Below are positions 8,222 through 16,557 of a stretch of DNA of 64,000 nt, in pieces; position 1 is the first letter of the stretch, and the number at the start of each line of letters is the position of its first letter. The stretch is from the NCBI GenBank assembly GCA_963767245.1, contig CAVYDG010000010.1, positions 124,001-188,000 on the forward strand, in the 5' to 3' direction. The DNA comes from Roseiarcus sp963767245 (lineage in GTDB: Bacteria; Pseudomonadota; Alphaproteobacteria; Rhizobiales; Beijerinckiaceae). The position numbers and the translations under genes were made by a program. The notes under the pieces were generated by a model. It did not search any database. It was given only the letters and a program-made list of their open reading frames with translations, and was not told the origin of the DNA.

Positions 8222-9400
8222 TCAATCATCGCCAGATCGGTCCAAGAGCGAATGGACGAAACGCGCAAGATCGCCTCCGTCACGGACATGCGCGGCAAGT
8301 TCGGCGCCGCGCGCGGCTTCGACGTCGCCGGCGATCGCTCCGACGAGAAAGGATCGTTCACGGACGATTGGCCACTCGTTCATGACCTCTTCCAGCAGGC
8401 TTGCCAGCGGCTTTCGATCTTTGGCGCAGAACCGATCGACATGCGCCCCCTCGAGCGCCAGGCTTTCCTGGATTTTCGCGTTCAACCGGCGCCCGTTGTC
8501 GACAGCTCCCGGCGTCTCCACGCGCCCGGATGGATCGCCGACGACGAAGACGTAGTGGCCGCGATCGTTCAGGGCCCGCACGGCTTCCACGGCCCCAACC
8601 CTCCATCGAAATCCGTCCGACCCCGAAGGATCGTGGGCGACGATATCGATAAGCGCGCCCCGGTCGATGAAAGCCGCGGGACGCACCCGCACGCGAGGGA
8701 GCTCCAGATGTCCCTGCTCGAGAGTCTCGGGCAGTCCGATATCGAGGAAATAGCCGTCGAACTCGCGGCCGGCAATATCGCCCCGCTCGACCAGCGCCGG
8801 AAAGACGTGCTGTTCAAGCGAACAGGGCAAGTCGCGAACGAGGTCCAGGATCTCGCGCTTGAGCACATAGATCCCGCCGTTGATGACGCCCGGCCCCGGC
8901 CGGGTCAAATCCTTCTCCAGGAACGCCTTGACCTTGCCGTCCTCTTCGATCACCCGCCCGTAGCGCGCGGCGTCGGCGACCGTCCTGAGCGCCAGCGTCG
9001 CCGTGGCGCCGGATCGTCGCGAGACCTGCTCCAGCGCGCGCAAATTAATGTCGAAGAAGGCATCTCCGTTCATGAGCAGAAAGCGCGGGTCGAGAGCTTC
9101 GCGCGCCGCCGTCAACGCGCCGGCGGTGCCGAGGGGGACCGGCTCGCGGATGACCCGCATTGTCGCCTTGCCGATGCGGCGGCGGTCGTAGGCGGCCGCG
9201 AGCGCCTCTCCGAGGTGGCCGGCAAGCAGGATGATGTCCCGGTAGCCATGGCGTTCGATCGTCTCCAGCAGATAGTCGACGAACGGCCGGTCTCCGGCGA
9301 TCGGCAGCATCGGCTTCGGCACGGCGCGGGTGATTGCGCCAAGCCTCGTCCCCTTGCCGCCGACCAGAATCACCGCCTGCCGGATCGCCTCGCCGCTCAT
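8222..9400 (-). CDS. heptose-1-phosphate guanylyltransferase (HddC-like) fused to a degenerate HAD domain
   Basis: 392 residues in two domains. Residues 8-235 are a sugar-nucleotide transferase: GGKGTRL (14-20), PKP (28-30), NGD (111-113), NGGIY (174-178). Residues 240-388 align with the HAD phosphatase GmhB (PAAFIDRGALIDIV for the usual FLDRDGTIN), but the second catalytic Asp is Gly (residue 248), the VTNQSG loop has become VGDPSG, and VGDxxxD has become VGAIAGD. The phosphatase half should therefore be inactive. The ATG overlaps the upstream gene's stop (ATGA at 9397-9400). In context it should make GDP-heptose from heptose 1-phosphate. Confidence 0.85.
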   Translation of the reverse strand: MSGEAIRQAVILVGGKGTRLGAITRAVPKPMLPIAGDRPFVDYLLETIERHGYRDIILLAGHLGEALAAAYDRRRIGKATMRVIREPVPLGTAGALTAAREALDPRFLLMNGDAFFDINLRALEQVSRRSGATATLALRTVADAARYGRVIEEDGKVKAFLEKDLTRPGPGVINGGIYVLKREILDLVRDLPCSLEQHVFPALVERGDIAGREFDGYFLDIGLPETLEQGHLELPRVRVRPAAFIDRGALIDIVAHDPSGSDGFRWRVGAVEAVRALNDRGHYVFVVGDPSGRVETPGAVDNGRRLNAKIQESLALEGAHVDRFCAKDRKPLASLLEEVMNEWPIVRERSFLVGAIAGDVEAARGAELAAHVRDGGDLARFVHSLLDRSGDD

Positions 9401-10602
9401 CTCCCGTCGGCTTTCGGCCTTTCGCCCCTCGCTTGCCGGCCCCAGACGCGGTCGGCCTCCGCCGCGGCGAGAAAGACATGATAGAGCGTGCTCGCCGGCA
9501 TGAAATCGACCATCGGCGCGCCGTTCGCGTCGACATGATCGATCCATCCGCCTGCGACAGGACGGCCGAGGAAGACCGCCATCAGCCGCTCGATCGTTCG
9601 CGCGGCGCGCAGCGACGCCTCGCCGTCTCCGGTTTCGGCGGCGGCGGCCTCGGCCTTGACCGCTTCGGTATGCGGCCAGCAGCGGCGGGAGGCTTTGTGG
9701 ACGCGCCCGTCGTCGAGCAATTCGTCAACGACGAATCCGTCCGAGTCGAAGCCGTGCCGGTCGCCGAACGCTTTAAGCGCCCTGGCGATCGGCGGGTCGC
9801 TTCGTCCCGCGAGCCCGGCATAGCGGCGAAGCAGCCATGACCATTCGAAATGATGTCCCGGCTCGCATATGCGCCCGCGCAGGCCGGCGCGCGGGTTCCA
9901 GGAGCCGTCGAAATATTCGGCGAGGATGCCGGACTGCGGCTGGAAGAACCGTCCCGTCAGCATGGCATAGAGTTCGCCGGCCCGGGCAAGAAACACTGCG
10001 CTGCCGGTGGCTTCGAACCACGCGAGCATGGCCTCGAAGAGATGCATGTGCGGGTTTTGCTCGCGCCTGCCCGCGTCGGCCGGCAAAACACTGTGGTAGC
10101 CGCCGGAAGGCGAGGCGAAGTGCTCATCGAGAACCCGCAACGTCGCGAGCGCGGTCGAGAGAAAGCGCGGCTCCGGTTCGAGCTTGTAAGCCCACGCGAG
10201 CCCGAACAGCGCGAAGGCATGGGCGTAGAAATCGCGCTTCGCGTCGTGGACGGCGCCGTCGGGGTGGACGGCGAACACCCACCCCGGCGCGCCGTCGGCC
10301 CCATGATAGCGGTCGATGAGCCTGTGCGCCGCCTCGAGCGCGATGGTCTTGCCCTCCGGTGACCAGCCGAGCAACGCCGCATGCGAAAAGACGTAGATCT
10401 GTCGCGCTTGCACCATGGCCCGCCTCGGGGCCGCGAGATGAGGCGCGCCCTCGAAGGTCAGCCGCTCGACGAAGGCGCCGCGCGATGCATCGAACCCGGT
10501 CGCGCCCCAGAGCGGCAACGCCTGATCGACCACCCAGCGCCTCAGGCGCGCGACGGAATCCTGAGCGTCGACAGCGGCGATGAGCGCTTCTTTCGACGGC
10601 AT
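9397..10602 (-). CDS. AGE-family sugar epimerase/isomerase
   Basis: 401 residues with the (alpha/alpha)6-barrel signature of the N-acylglucosamine 2-epimerase / mannose isomerase family: AMVQARQIYVFSHAA, YAHAFALFGLAWAY, QNPHMHLFEAMLAW, EPGHHFEWSWLLRRY (catalytic His pair) and CWPHTEAVKA. Members interconvert aldoses, ketoses or epimers such as mannose/fructose. The substrate cannot be read from sequence; in this locus a mannose- or heptose-type sugar is plausible. One base separates its start from the stop of the upstream reductase gene, and its stop overlaps the next gene, so the three are one operon. Confidence 0.88.
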   Translation of the reverse strand: MPSKEALIAAVDAQDSVARLRRWVVDQALPLWGATGFDASRGAFVERLTFEGAPHLAAPRRAMVQARQIYVFSHAALLGWSPEGKTIALEAAHRLIDRYHGADGAPGWVFAVHPDGAVHDAKRDFYAHAFALFGLAWAYKLEPEPRFLSTALATLRVLDEHFASPSGGYHSVLPADAGRREQNPHMHLFEAMLAWFEATGSAVFLARAGELYAMLTGRFFQPQSGILAEYFDGSWNPRAGLRGRICEPGHHFEWSWLLRRYAGLAGRSDPPIARALKAFGDRHGFDSDGFVVDELLDDGRVHKASRRCWPHTEAVKAEAAAAETGDGEASLRAARTIERLMAVFLGRPVAGGWIDHVDANGAPMVDFMPASTLYHVFLAAAEADRVWGRQARGERPKADGR

Positions 10603-10603
10603 G

Positions 10604-11527
10604 TCAGTTATACTGCGCACAATACCAGTTCCAGGTCTCCTCCAGTCCGGCGCGCAGCGAGTAAGCCGGGTTGAAGCCGAGACGCTTGATCTTAGAAAGA
10701 TCATAGGCCCGGTAGGCCTCCCCATTGGGCTTTGATGGGCCCCACTCGATTCGCCCGCCCATTCCGGTCAGTTCACTGAGCGTGTCGACCACGTCGCGGA
10801 TGCTGTCGACCCGGCCGCTCCCCATGTTGACCGCCCCGTCGATGTCGCTCATCACTGCAACAGCGACCCGCGCCGCGTCTTCGACATAGATGAAGTCGCG
10901 CTGCGCGGAGCCGTCGCCCCAGACCTGGACTGTCCCGCCGCTTTTCTTTGCGTCGTAGAATTTCTTGATGAGAGATGGGACGACGTTGCCAAACTCGACA
11001 TCGAACCCGTCGCGCGGGCCGAAAAGATTGCCGGAGACGATATACGCCCATTTCAGGCCGTAACTCTCTTCATATGCTTCAAGCATGGAGAGCATTGCGC
11101 GCTTGGCGTTTGCATAGCCGGCGTGGGCCGGATGCGGGCGGCCGAGGAAGATCATGTCCTCTTTCAGCGGCAGGCCGGGCGAGGGGAACGGATAGACCGC
11201 CCCAGTGCCCATGACTGTGATCTTCCGTGCGTGGGCGCGCCGCGAAGCTTCGACGACATTGGTGTTGATCATCACGTTTTCGTAGAACGAGGAGCCCTGA
11301 TGCTTGATGCTTCCCCCGAGGCCGTAGACCCTCGCGGCGGCATGGAAGACATGGTCTGGCCGGCGCCGCTCGAACTGCGCAAAGGTCGCAGGCGTATCGA
11401 GGAGGTCGCAGTCCGCCCGCTGCAGGGGGATGACATTCCCGTAGCCTTCGGCGCGCAAATGATCGACCAGGGCGGATCCCACCAAACCGGCGGCGCCGGT
11501 CACGATTATTTTGTCGGACTTGTTCAA
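10604..11527 (-). CDS. NAD(P)-dependent GDP-sugar epimerase/reductase (GDP-fucose-synthase-like)
   Basis: 307-residue extended SDR: GAAGLVG (residues 11-17) binds NAD(P), followed by FHAAARVYGLGGS, the catalytic region MGTGAVYP, YANAK (Tyr-x3-Lys) and the C-terminal KPNGEAYRAYDLSKIKRLGF typical of GDP-L-fucose synthase. Such enzymes epimerise and/or reduce GDP-4-keto-6-deoxy sugars. With the dehydratase gene immediately upstream it most likely makes a GDP-6-deoxy-heptose or -hexose. With the dehydratase broken, its substrate supply is in doubt. Confidence 0.88.
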   Translation of the reverse strand: MNKSDKIIVTGAAGLVGSALVDHLRAEGYGNVIPLQRADCDLLDTPATFAQFERRRPDHVFHAAARVYGLGGSIKHQGSSFYENVMINTNVVEASRRAHARKITVMGTGAVYPFPSPGLPLKEDMIFLGRPHPAHAGYANAKRAMLSMLEAYEESYGLKWAYIVSGNLFGPRDGFDVEFGNVVPSLIKKFYDAKKSGGTVQVWGDGSAQRDFIYVEDAARVAVAVMSDIDGAVNMGSGRVDSIRDVVDTLSELTGMGGRIEWGPSKPNGEAYRAYDLSKIKRLGFNPAYSLRAGLEETWNWYCAQYN

Positions 11528-11589
11528 GTTTTCTGCTCTCGCTGGCGTTCGGCTGTCGGCCGCTAACGGCGCGCGTGTGATGGGTCAGG

Positions 11590-13734
11590 TCAGCGCGACA
11601 GAAAGCTCTCGTTGCGGCGGACGCGCTCGCGCCAATATTCAAGCAAATCGCGCATCGTGGTTTCAAACGGTATCTCGGGGACCCAGCCGGTGTGGGTGTG
11701 AAACTTGGTCGTATCCGGCACCTGCAGGTCGGCGTCGATCGGCCGCAGGCGCTCCCGATCGACCTCGACTTGGATGTCTGGGGAGGTCGATTGCCCGATC
11801 AGCGTATCGAGCATGGCGCGCACCGTACAGGTATATTGTCCGCCGATATTGTAATAGGCGCCCGGCGTGGGGTTGATGGTCACAAGCATATGATAGGCGC
11901 GCACGGCGTCCCTGACGTCGGCCCAGGTGCGCAGCGAATCGAGATTGCCGACCTTCACCACCGGCGGCAATTTGTTGCCTTCGATCATCGCGATTTGCTT
12001 GGCGAAAGTGGATTCGGCGAAGACGTCGCCGCGGCGTGGCCCAGTATGAGTGAACATGCGCGTCGTCATAACGCACATCTTGTAAGCTTCGGCGTAATAA
12101 CGGCCGATAAGATCGGTGCCCACCTTCGAGATCGCGTAGGGCGAGGCGGGGTGAAAGGTGCATTCCTCGTTGATCGGCAGTTTCTCGCGTGGAACCCGGC
12201 CGAACACCTCGGACGAAGCGCAGACGTGGATGATCGCCCCCGGCGAGAAGCGCCTCAGGGCGCCGAGCAACCGCTCGGTGCCCTGGATGTTGGTGTCCAG
12301 GGTGTCCAGCGGCGCGGTGAAAGAGGTTTGAGGGTAGCTCTGCGCCGCCAGGTGAAACACATAGTCGGGACGGGCGGCCTGCACGCAGTTCTGGATCGCC
12401 ATCGTGTCCCGTAGGTCGGCATAGTGAAGCTTAATTCTGCCGCCAGCGTTGATATCGTCAAGATGGCCGGAAATATTACCCAGAGTCAGGCCGTGGCTTA
12501 TCCCGCTGTCCCAGGTGGCCCTAGATGTGGTATATGCAGGCGTTGTTGAGTTGCCGTTCGAGGCGGCCGCGACGGGGCGCGCAATGGCCAAAGGCCGATC
12601 GCTTTCGCAGTTTCAAGAGACGTTTCCCGACGAGGGGAGTTGCGCCGCCTTTTTGTCGGATCGGCGTTGGCCGGAGGGTTTTGTTTGTCCCGGCTGTGGC
12701 GAGCAACGCGCGGCGGCGCTGAAGAGCCGGGCGTACACGTACGAATGCCTTGATTGTGGCCGACAGACTTCGGCCACGGCGGGAACGGTGATGCATCGGT
12801 CCAAGCTGCCGCTGACGACGTGGTTCTGGGCGGCGCATCTCATGGCGACACATTCCAACGGCATGTCGGCGCGGCAATTGGAGGATCAACTCGGCGTCAC
12901 TTACAAGGCCGCGTGGCTGCTGACGCAGAAACTGCGCCGGTCGATGGTCGACCCGGATCGCGATCCCTTGGAGGGTGTCGTCGAAGTCGATCAGGCGGAA
13001 ATTCCCTTTCGCGAAGGCGACGCCTTCTTCGAGCCCGGCAATGCCGGCAAAATCCTCGTCGTCGGGGCCGTCGAGGTGATCGATCGCGACACCAATCAGC
13101 CCAAGCCGCGACGCAAGCACGCCCAATACCTCGATACGCGCTCCGGCCGAATACACCTCGCGATGATCGCCGACAATTCCGCGGCGTCGATCGAGGCCTT
13201 CGTGAGAGCCAACGTGAAGCGTGGAGCCACGCTCCTCACCGACGGCCACGCGTCCTATCCTGGATTGACCGACTACCGGCACGATCCGCGCACCGTCGGA
13301 AAAATGGCGGGACATGTTGCCCTGCCCTGGATCCACCGGGCCTTCTCATTGATGAAGCGATGGGGCCTGGGCACGTATCATGGCCTGCGGCGCACGCACG
13401 TCGACACCTATCTCAATGAATTCGTCTTTCGCTACAATCGCCGCTTCCACCGGGACGTTTCGTTCGAAGCCTTGCTCGGGCTGGCCGCACATCATGCGCC
13501 TGCCAGCTACTGGGACATCGTCAAACGAGACAACCCTCGGAAGGGCGTCCAAACGCTCAGGCGGGCGCCGCGCCGCCGAAAGACTGCCACTGGAATGCGA
13601 CCGGATGGGCCGCGGCAAGCGCTTGGCGCCAGCCGAGATCAGCTCACCCCAACCGACCCATCCACTACATATAGACCAGCCTGGGACAACGGGATAAGCC
13701 ACGTCAGGCCCGTGATCAAGGCGCGCTTCGTCAT
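11590..13734 (-). pseudogene. GDP-mannose 4,6-dehydratase-like gene (DmhA/WcbK type), interrupted by IS1595
   Basis: The 3' part (11590-12492) encodes LHYADLRD, FHLAAQSYPQTSF, CASSEVFGR, YAISK (Tyr-x3-Lys), FTHTGPRRGDVF and LRTWADVRDAVRAY, characteristic of the dehydratases that act on GDP-mannose or GDP-manno-heptose. The 5' end (13703-13734) encodes only MTKRALITGLT. An IS1595 element with an 8-bp duplication lies between. Even with the IS removed, GLT would join directly to LGNISGHLDD, so roughly 40-45 codons holding the rest of the NAD-binding loop are also missing. The gene cannot make a working enzyme. A GAGAG ribosome site precedes the ATG at 13734. Confidence 0.88.
12485..13710 (+). 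mobile_element. IS1595-family element with 8-bp target duplication
   Basis: The element spans 12493-13702 (1,210 bp). Terminal inverted repeats of 23 bp (12493-12515 and 13680-13702, starting GTGGCTTATCCCG and ending TGTCCCAGG) differ at one position. Exact GTCAGGCC copies at 12485-12492 and 13703-13710 flank it; 8-bp duplications are the rule for IS1595. It lies inside the dehydratase gene. Clean ends imply recent insertion. Confidence 0.95.
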
Positions 13735-13819
13735 TTCTCTCTCATTTCATGAAGGCGATCGTGGGCAAGCTGCGAAAAGAATTTGCCAATATTATCTGCT
13801 GATCACTCCCGCCCCGTGA
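12584..13819 (+). CDS. IS1595-family (ISXO2-like) transposase
   Basis: Starting at the ATG at 12584: MAKGRSLSQFQETFPDEGSC, a zinc ribbon (FVCPGCG...YECLDCGRQTS), TVMHRSKLPLTTWFWA, then the DDE-type core VEVDQAE, LLTDGHASYPGL and HRAFSLMKRWGLGTYHGL. About 375 residues lie inside the IS. The frame has no stop before the right inverted repeat and continues about 40 codons into host DNA, ending at 13819 opposite the end of the heptose kinase gene. The catalytic part is intact; the tail is insertion-site dependent or reflects a lost stop. Confidence 0.9.
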   Translation: MAKGRSLSQFQETFPDEGSCAAFLSDRRWPEGFVCPGCGEQRAAALKSRAYTYECLDCGRQTSATAGTVMHRSKLPLTTWFWAAHLMATHSNGMSARQLEDQLGVTYKAAWLLTQKLRRSMVDPDRDPLEGVVEVDQAEIPFREGDAFFEPGNAGKILVVGAVEVIDRDTNQPKPRRKHAQYLDTRSGRIHLAMIADNSAASIEAFVRANVKRGATLLTDGHASYPGLTDYRHDPRTVGKMAGHVALPWIHRAFSLMKRWGLGTYHGLRRTHVDTYLNEFVFRYNRRFHRDVSFEALLGLAAHHAPASYWDIVKRDNPRKGVQTLRRAPRRRKTATGMRPDGPRQALGASRDQLTPTDPSTTYRPAWDNGISHVRPVIKARFVISLSFHEGDRGQAAKRICQYYLLITPAP

Positions 13820-14785
13820 TCCTCCAAGGAGATCTTGACAAAGCTCTTCTGGCCGAACGTCTCGATCATTTTTGCCTGAACGTGGTCAGGCGCCATGAAC
13901 AGCAGGAAACCGCCGCCGCCCGCGCCGCAGAGCTTGCCGCCGTAAGCCCCGAGTCGCATCGCTTCATCATAAGTTGCGTCGATCTGCGGCAGCGTGACCG
14001 CGGACGAGAGCCGCCGTTTTGTCTCCCAACCTTCGCTGACAAGCTTTCCGAGGTCGCGAAGCATGGAGTTCGGGGTCCCTTCCTTGCAGGAGGGCAAGCC
14101 CCTCGCGACAAAGCTCGACCAGATGGAAAAGGTCCTTGTCGTTTTTCTTTTCCTCGGTGTTTTTCAATTGTTCCTGAACGGCGGTCGATGCATGCCGCTG
14201 AATGCCGGTGTAGATGAGGCACAGGGATCGATCGAGCGCGTTGCGACACTCCGTCGCCATCTGCGCCGGACGGATCGTTAAATCACCCTTATGGAATTCG
14301 TAGAGGTTGAGCCCGCCGAAAGCCGCGTGGATCTGGTCTTGGATGCCCACGTTTTCCCTCAGGAGATCTCTTTCCGTATGGAGCGCGCGCTTGAAGAGAT
14401 CGAATTTCGTGATTGAACGGCCGCTGAGATATTCCATCAGGGCTATGAAGCCGACAGTGAAAGATGACGAACTTCCCAATCCCGAATTTCCGGGCAAATC
14501 GGAGATGATGGCGACGTTCAGAGGCTTGTCATAGCCCATTTCCAATAGCGTCGCGCGTATCACATTATGCTTTATATCTTCGACGCGATCGACGCCCTCG
14601 ACGATGCGATAGGTTATACGATAGCGGTTTTCGGCAAAATCAGCCATCGGCAGCGCGATGGTGTAGATATACTTGTCTATCGAGGCGCCGAGCACCGCTC
14701 CGGGATACGAATTGAAATAGGTCGGGTAGTCGGTTCCGCCGCCAAAAAAGCTGATCCGGAGCGGGGACCGGGAAATATTGATCAC
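13792..14785 (-). pseudogene. hddA: D-glycero-D-manno-heptose 7-phosphate kinase (HddA-like), frameshifted
   Basis: A GHMP kinase. The N-terminal part reads VINISRSPLRISFFGGGTDY and LPGNSGLGSSSSFTVG (ATP-binding Gly/Ser loop); the C-terminal part reads GAYGGKLCGAGGGGFLLF. The two parts are in different frames, joined by one extra base at 14082-14083 (two C where the family reading needs one); without it the product is 330 residues, normal for HddA. I chose the GTG at 14785 because GGGAG lies 8 bases upstream. It phosphorylates heptose 7-phosphate at C1 for GDP-heptose synthesis. The indel may be a real mutation or an assembly error. Confidence 0.85.
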
Positions 14786-15043
14786 TGAAGCCGCTCCCCG
14801 ACTGAAGCCAAACACCAGACTCCGAAGCGCGTTTGCCATCCCTCCCGCAGTTTCGGCTGTGTCGACGGCGGCGCCAGCTGACGCGTGACGAAACCGTCCG
14901 ATCCCGCCGGCTGCAAACAGCAACCCGAAATCGCAACCGTCCTTTTCACAACGTCACTACGATTATTGTCCGATGGTCATAACATGGCGCAACCGAAGGG
15001 TCCAGCCTGCACAATTGCGGGACCGCGAGCAGTCGCCTGAAGG

Positions 15044-16144
15044 TCAACCCGAAGCGCGATCGGCGAGCATGAGCGTCCCATTCCGCAAAATGCAACTCAA
15101 CGTCATGATGGGCCGCGCATGCGCTGAGGGGCGTTCGGAGCAGCCAAATCGCTCGGTGGTCCTCAGCTCCTTCGGCAAATCTTGCGGCGGGGCGACGCGG
15201 CTGACAAGCCGGCCGAGCCGAGGTTCATTCTGCATCGAGCGAATGTCGATTGCGGCGCCGTTGGCGAGATGATTGAAAACCTGCTCCCCCCGCCGTCGCC
15301 AGGAATGATGTTCGCGCACGAACTCGCCGGCGGCGTCCACCGCGCGCTGATTGTTCGGGTTGCTTCGGTCCTCATCAAGCCGTTCGGCCAAGTCTGAACC
15401 GTCCGGCGACACCTGACAGAATGCGTCGGTCGGCAGGATCGACTCATATTCGCCGCTCCGAGGCAAGACGCCGAGCAGACGCGTCCCTGCGGCGAGCCCC
15501 TCGAAATATCGCATCACCAGCGGACTGAATCCACCGGTCCGCCGGGCGTTGTCGAGATCGGGCGGCGTGGCGACGAAATACTGCGCGCTCGACGTCAGCC
15601 GGCCGAGCTCCTCGGTGGTAAATCGGCCGTCGTTCGAAAAGACGTAGCGCAGCCCGCGCGCTTCGCAATACGCCAAGAGCGCGCGATGAAGGGGCTCGTG
15701 GCGGCGGCCCATCCAGAAGGCGAAGACCGACTTCTCCTCCTTGCGAGGGTAGAAAGTGTCGGTGTGGGCGCCAAACGGCAGCCAGACGAATTTTGTCAGC
15801 CGAAATCGGCGCTCGAGCTCCTCCTTGGCTTCGCGATAGGCGACGAAACACGGATCGAGACGCTCGAGCGTCGCGACGAGGCCGATCTTATTCAACGACG
15901 GCTTCCACGCGTCGAGGACGTAATTGGAACGGCGGGCCCGCAAGTTAAGATACGACGCCAGGTGAATCGCGCCGGTCGGGCGCGCGCCGAGCTGGGCCCA
16001 AAAGAGCGTGTCGAACGCCTTGAGCTCCGAGCGAATGTTTCGCCATTCGCCGCGCCGCTCCCACGCGACAGGAGGAGGAGAGACCGTCCGAACACCGGGC
16101 TGCCGGGCTAGCCCGGAAAACAGCGCGGCAGCAACGTGGTCCAA
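15044..16144 (-). CDS. glycosyltransferase-like protein (CgeB/GT1 type)
   Basis: About 366 residues with features of glycosyltransferases that use a spore-coat CgeB-like or GT-B fold: AWKPSLNKIGL, WLPFGAHTDTFYP, FAFWMGRRHEPLHRAL, VMRYFEGLAAGTRLLGVLP and an Arg-rich C-terminal helix region. It likely adds a sugar to the surface polysaccharide made by the preceding locus. The first usable start is TTG at 16144, but coding-like sequence (GTRLAFQFVDQSKCLL) continues in frame upstream to a stop at 16217 without ATG, GTG or TTG, so the N-terminus may be truncated or frameshifted. The C-terminal 60 residues are not recognisable. Confidence 0.7.
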   Translation of the reverse strand: MDHVAAALFSGLARQPGVRTVSPPPVAWERRGEWRNIRSELKAFDTLFWAQLGARPTGAIHLASYLNLRARRSNYVLDAWKPSLNKIGLVATLERLDPCFVAYREAKEELERRFRLTKFVWLPFGAHTDTFYPRKEEKSVFAFWMGRRHEPLHRALLAYCEARGLRYVFSNDGRFTTEELGRLTSSAQYFVATPPDLDNARRTGGFSPLVMRYFEGLAAGTRLLGVLPRSGEYESILPTDAFCQVSPDGSDLAERLDEDRSNPNNQRAVDAAGEFVREHHSWRRRGEQVFNHLANGAAIDIRSMQNEPRLGRLVSRVAPPQDLPKELRTTERFGCSERPSAHARPIMTLSCILRNGTLMLADRASG

Positions 16145-16557
16145 TAGACACTTGGATTGGTCGACGAATTGGAAAGCAAGCCGAGTTCCATAACTCCCCC
16201 GGGGAGCGACCGCCCGTCAACGTTACCGCCCGATTAGCACAGGATGGAACATTGCGCTGCCGCACACCTTCCGAGTTTGCCTCAGTTCGGCAACTTTGGC
16301 AAACCCGCGTCGAAGACGCGGCGCTCTCGCTCTATTTTTCGCATTGCGGGAAAGCCATGAAATCTTTGGGCTTTGCGAACATGCCTTCGGCGCCGAGTGC
16401 GTGGATCGCCGACGAAAGTTCGCGGACATTCGCGATCCGACGACCCCAACCCGGAGGCAGCGGGAGGCAATAAGGCGGACCTCGGCCAACAAAATCGTCA
16501 GCATTCGGTCAAATTCTAGCAAATCCATTAGAAGGCCGTAAATACGGCCGTTGTTTG
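16145..16557. other. intergenic region before tadG
   Basis: 413 bases with no convincing gene. A 101-codon open frame on the minus strand (16223-16528) has an Arg/Ser-rich product without family features and is probably chance. The hairpin GGCCGTAAATACGGCC (16534-16549) sits just ahead of the tadG start and could affect its translation. Confidence 0.5.

Noticed and set aside
16223..16528. 101-codon open frame before tadG
   Set aside because: Ser/Arg-rich, no conserved motif, no ribosome site; more likely intergenic.
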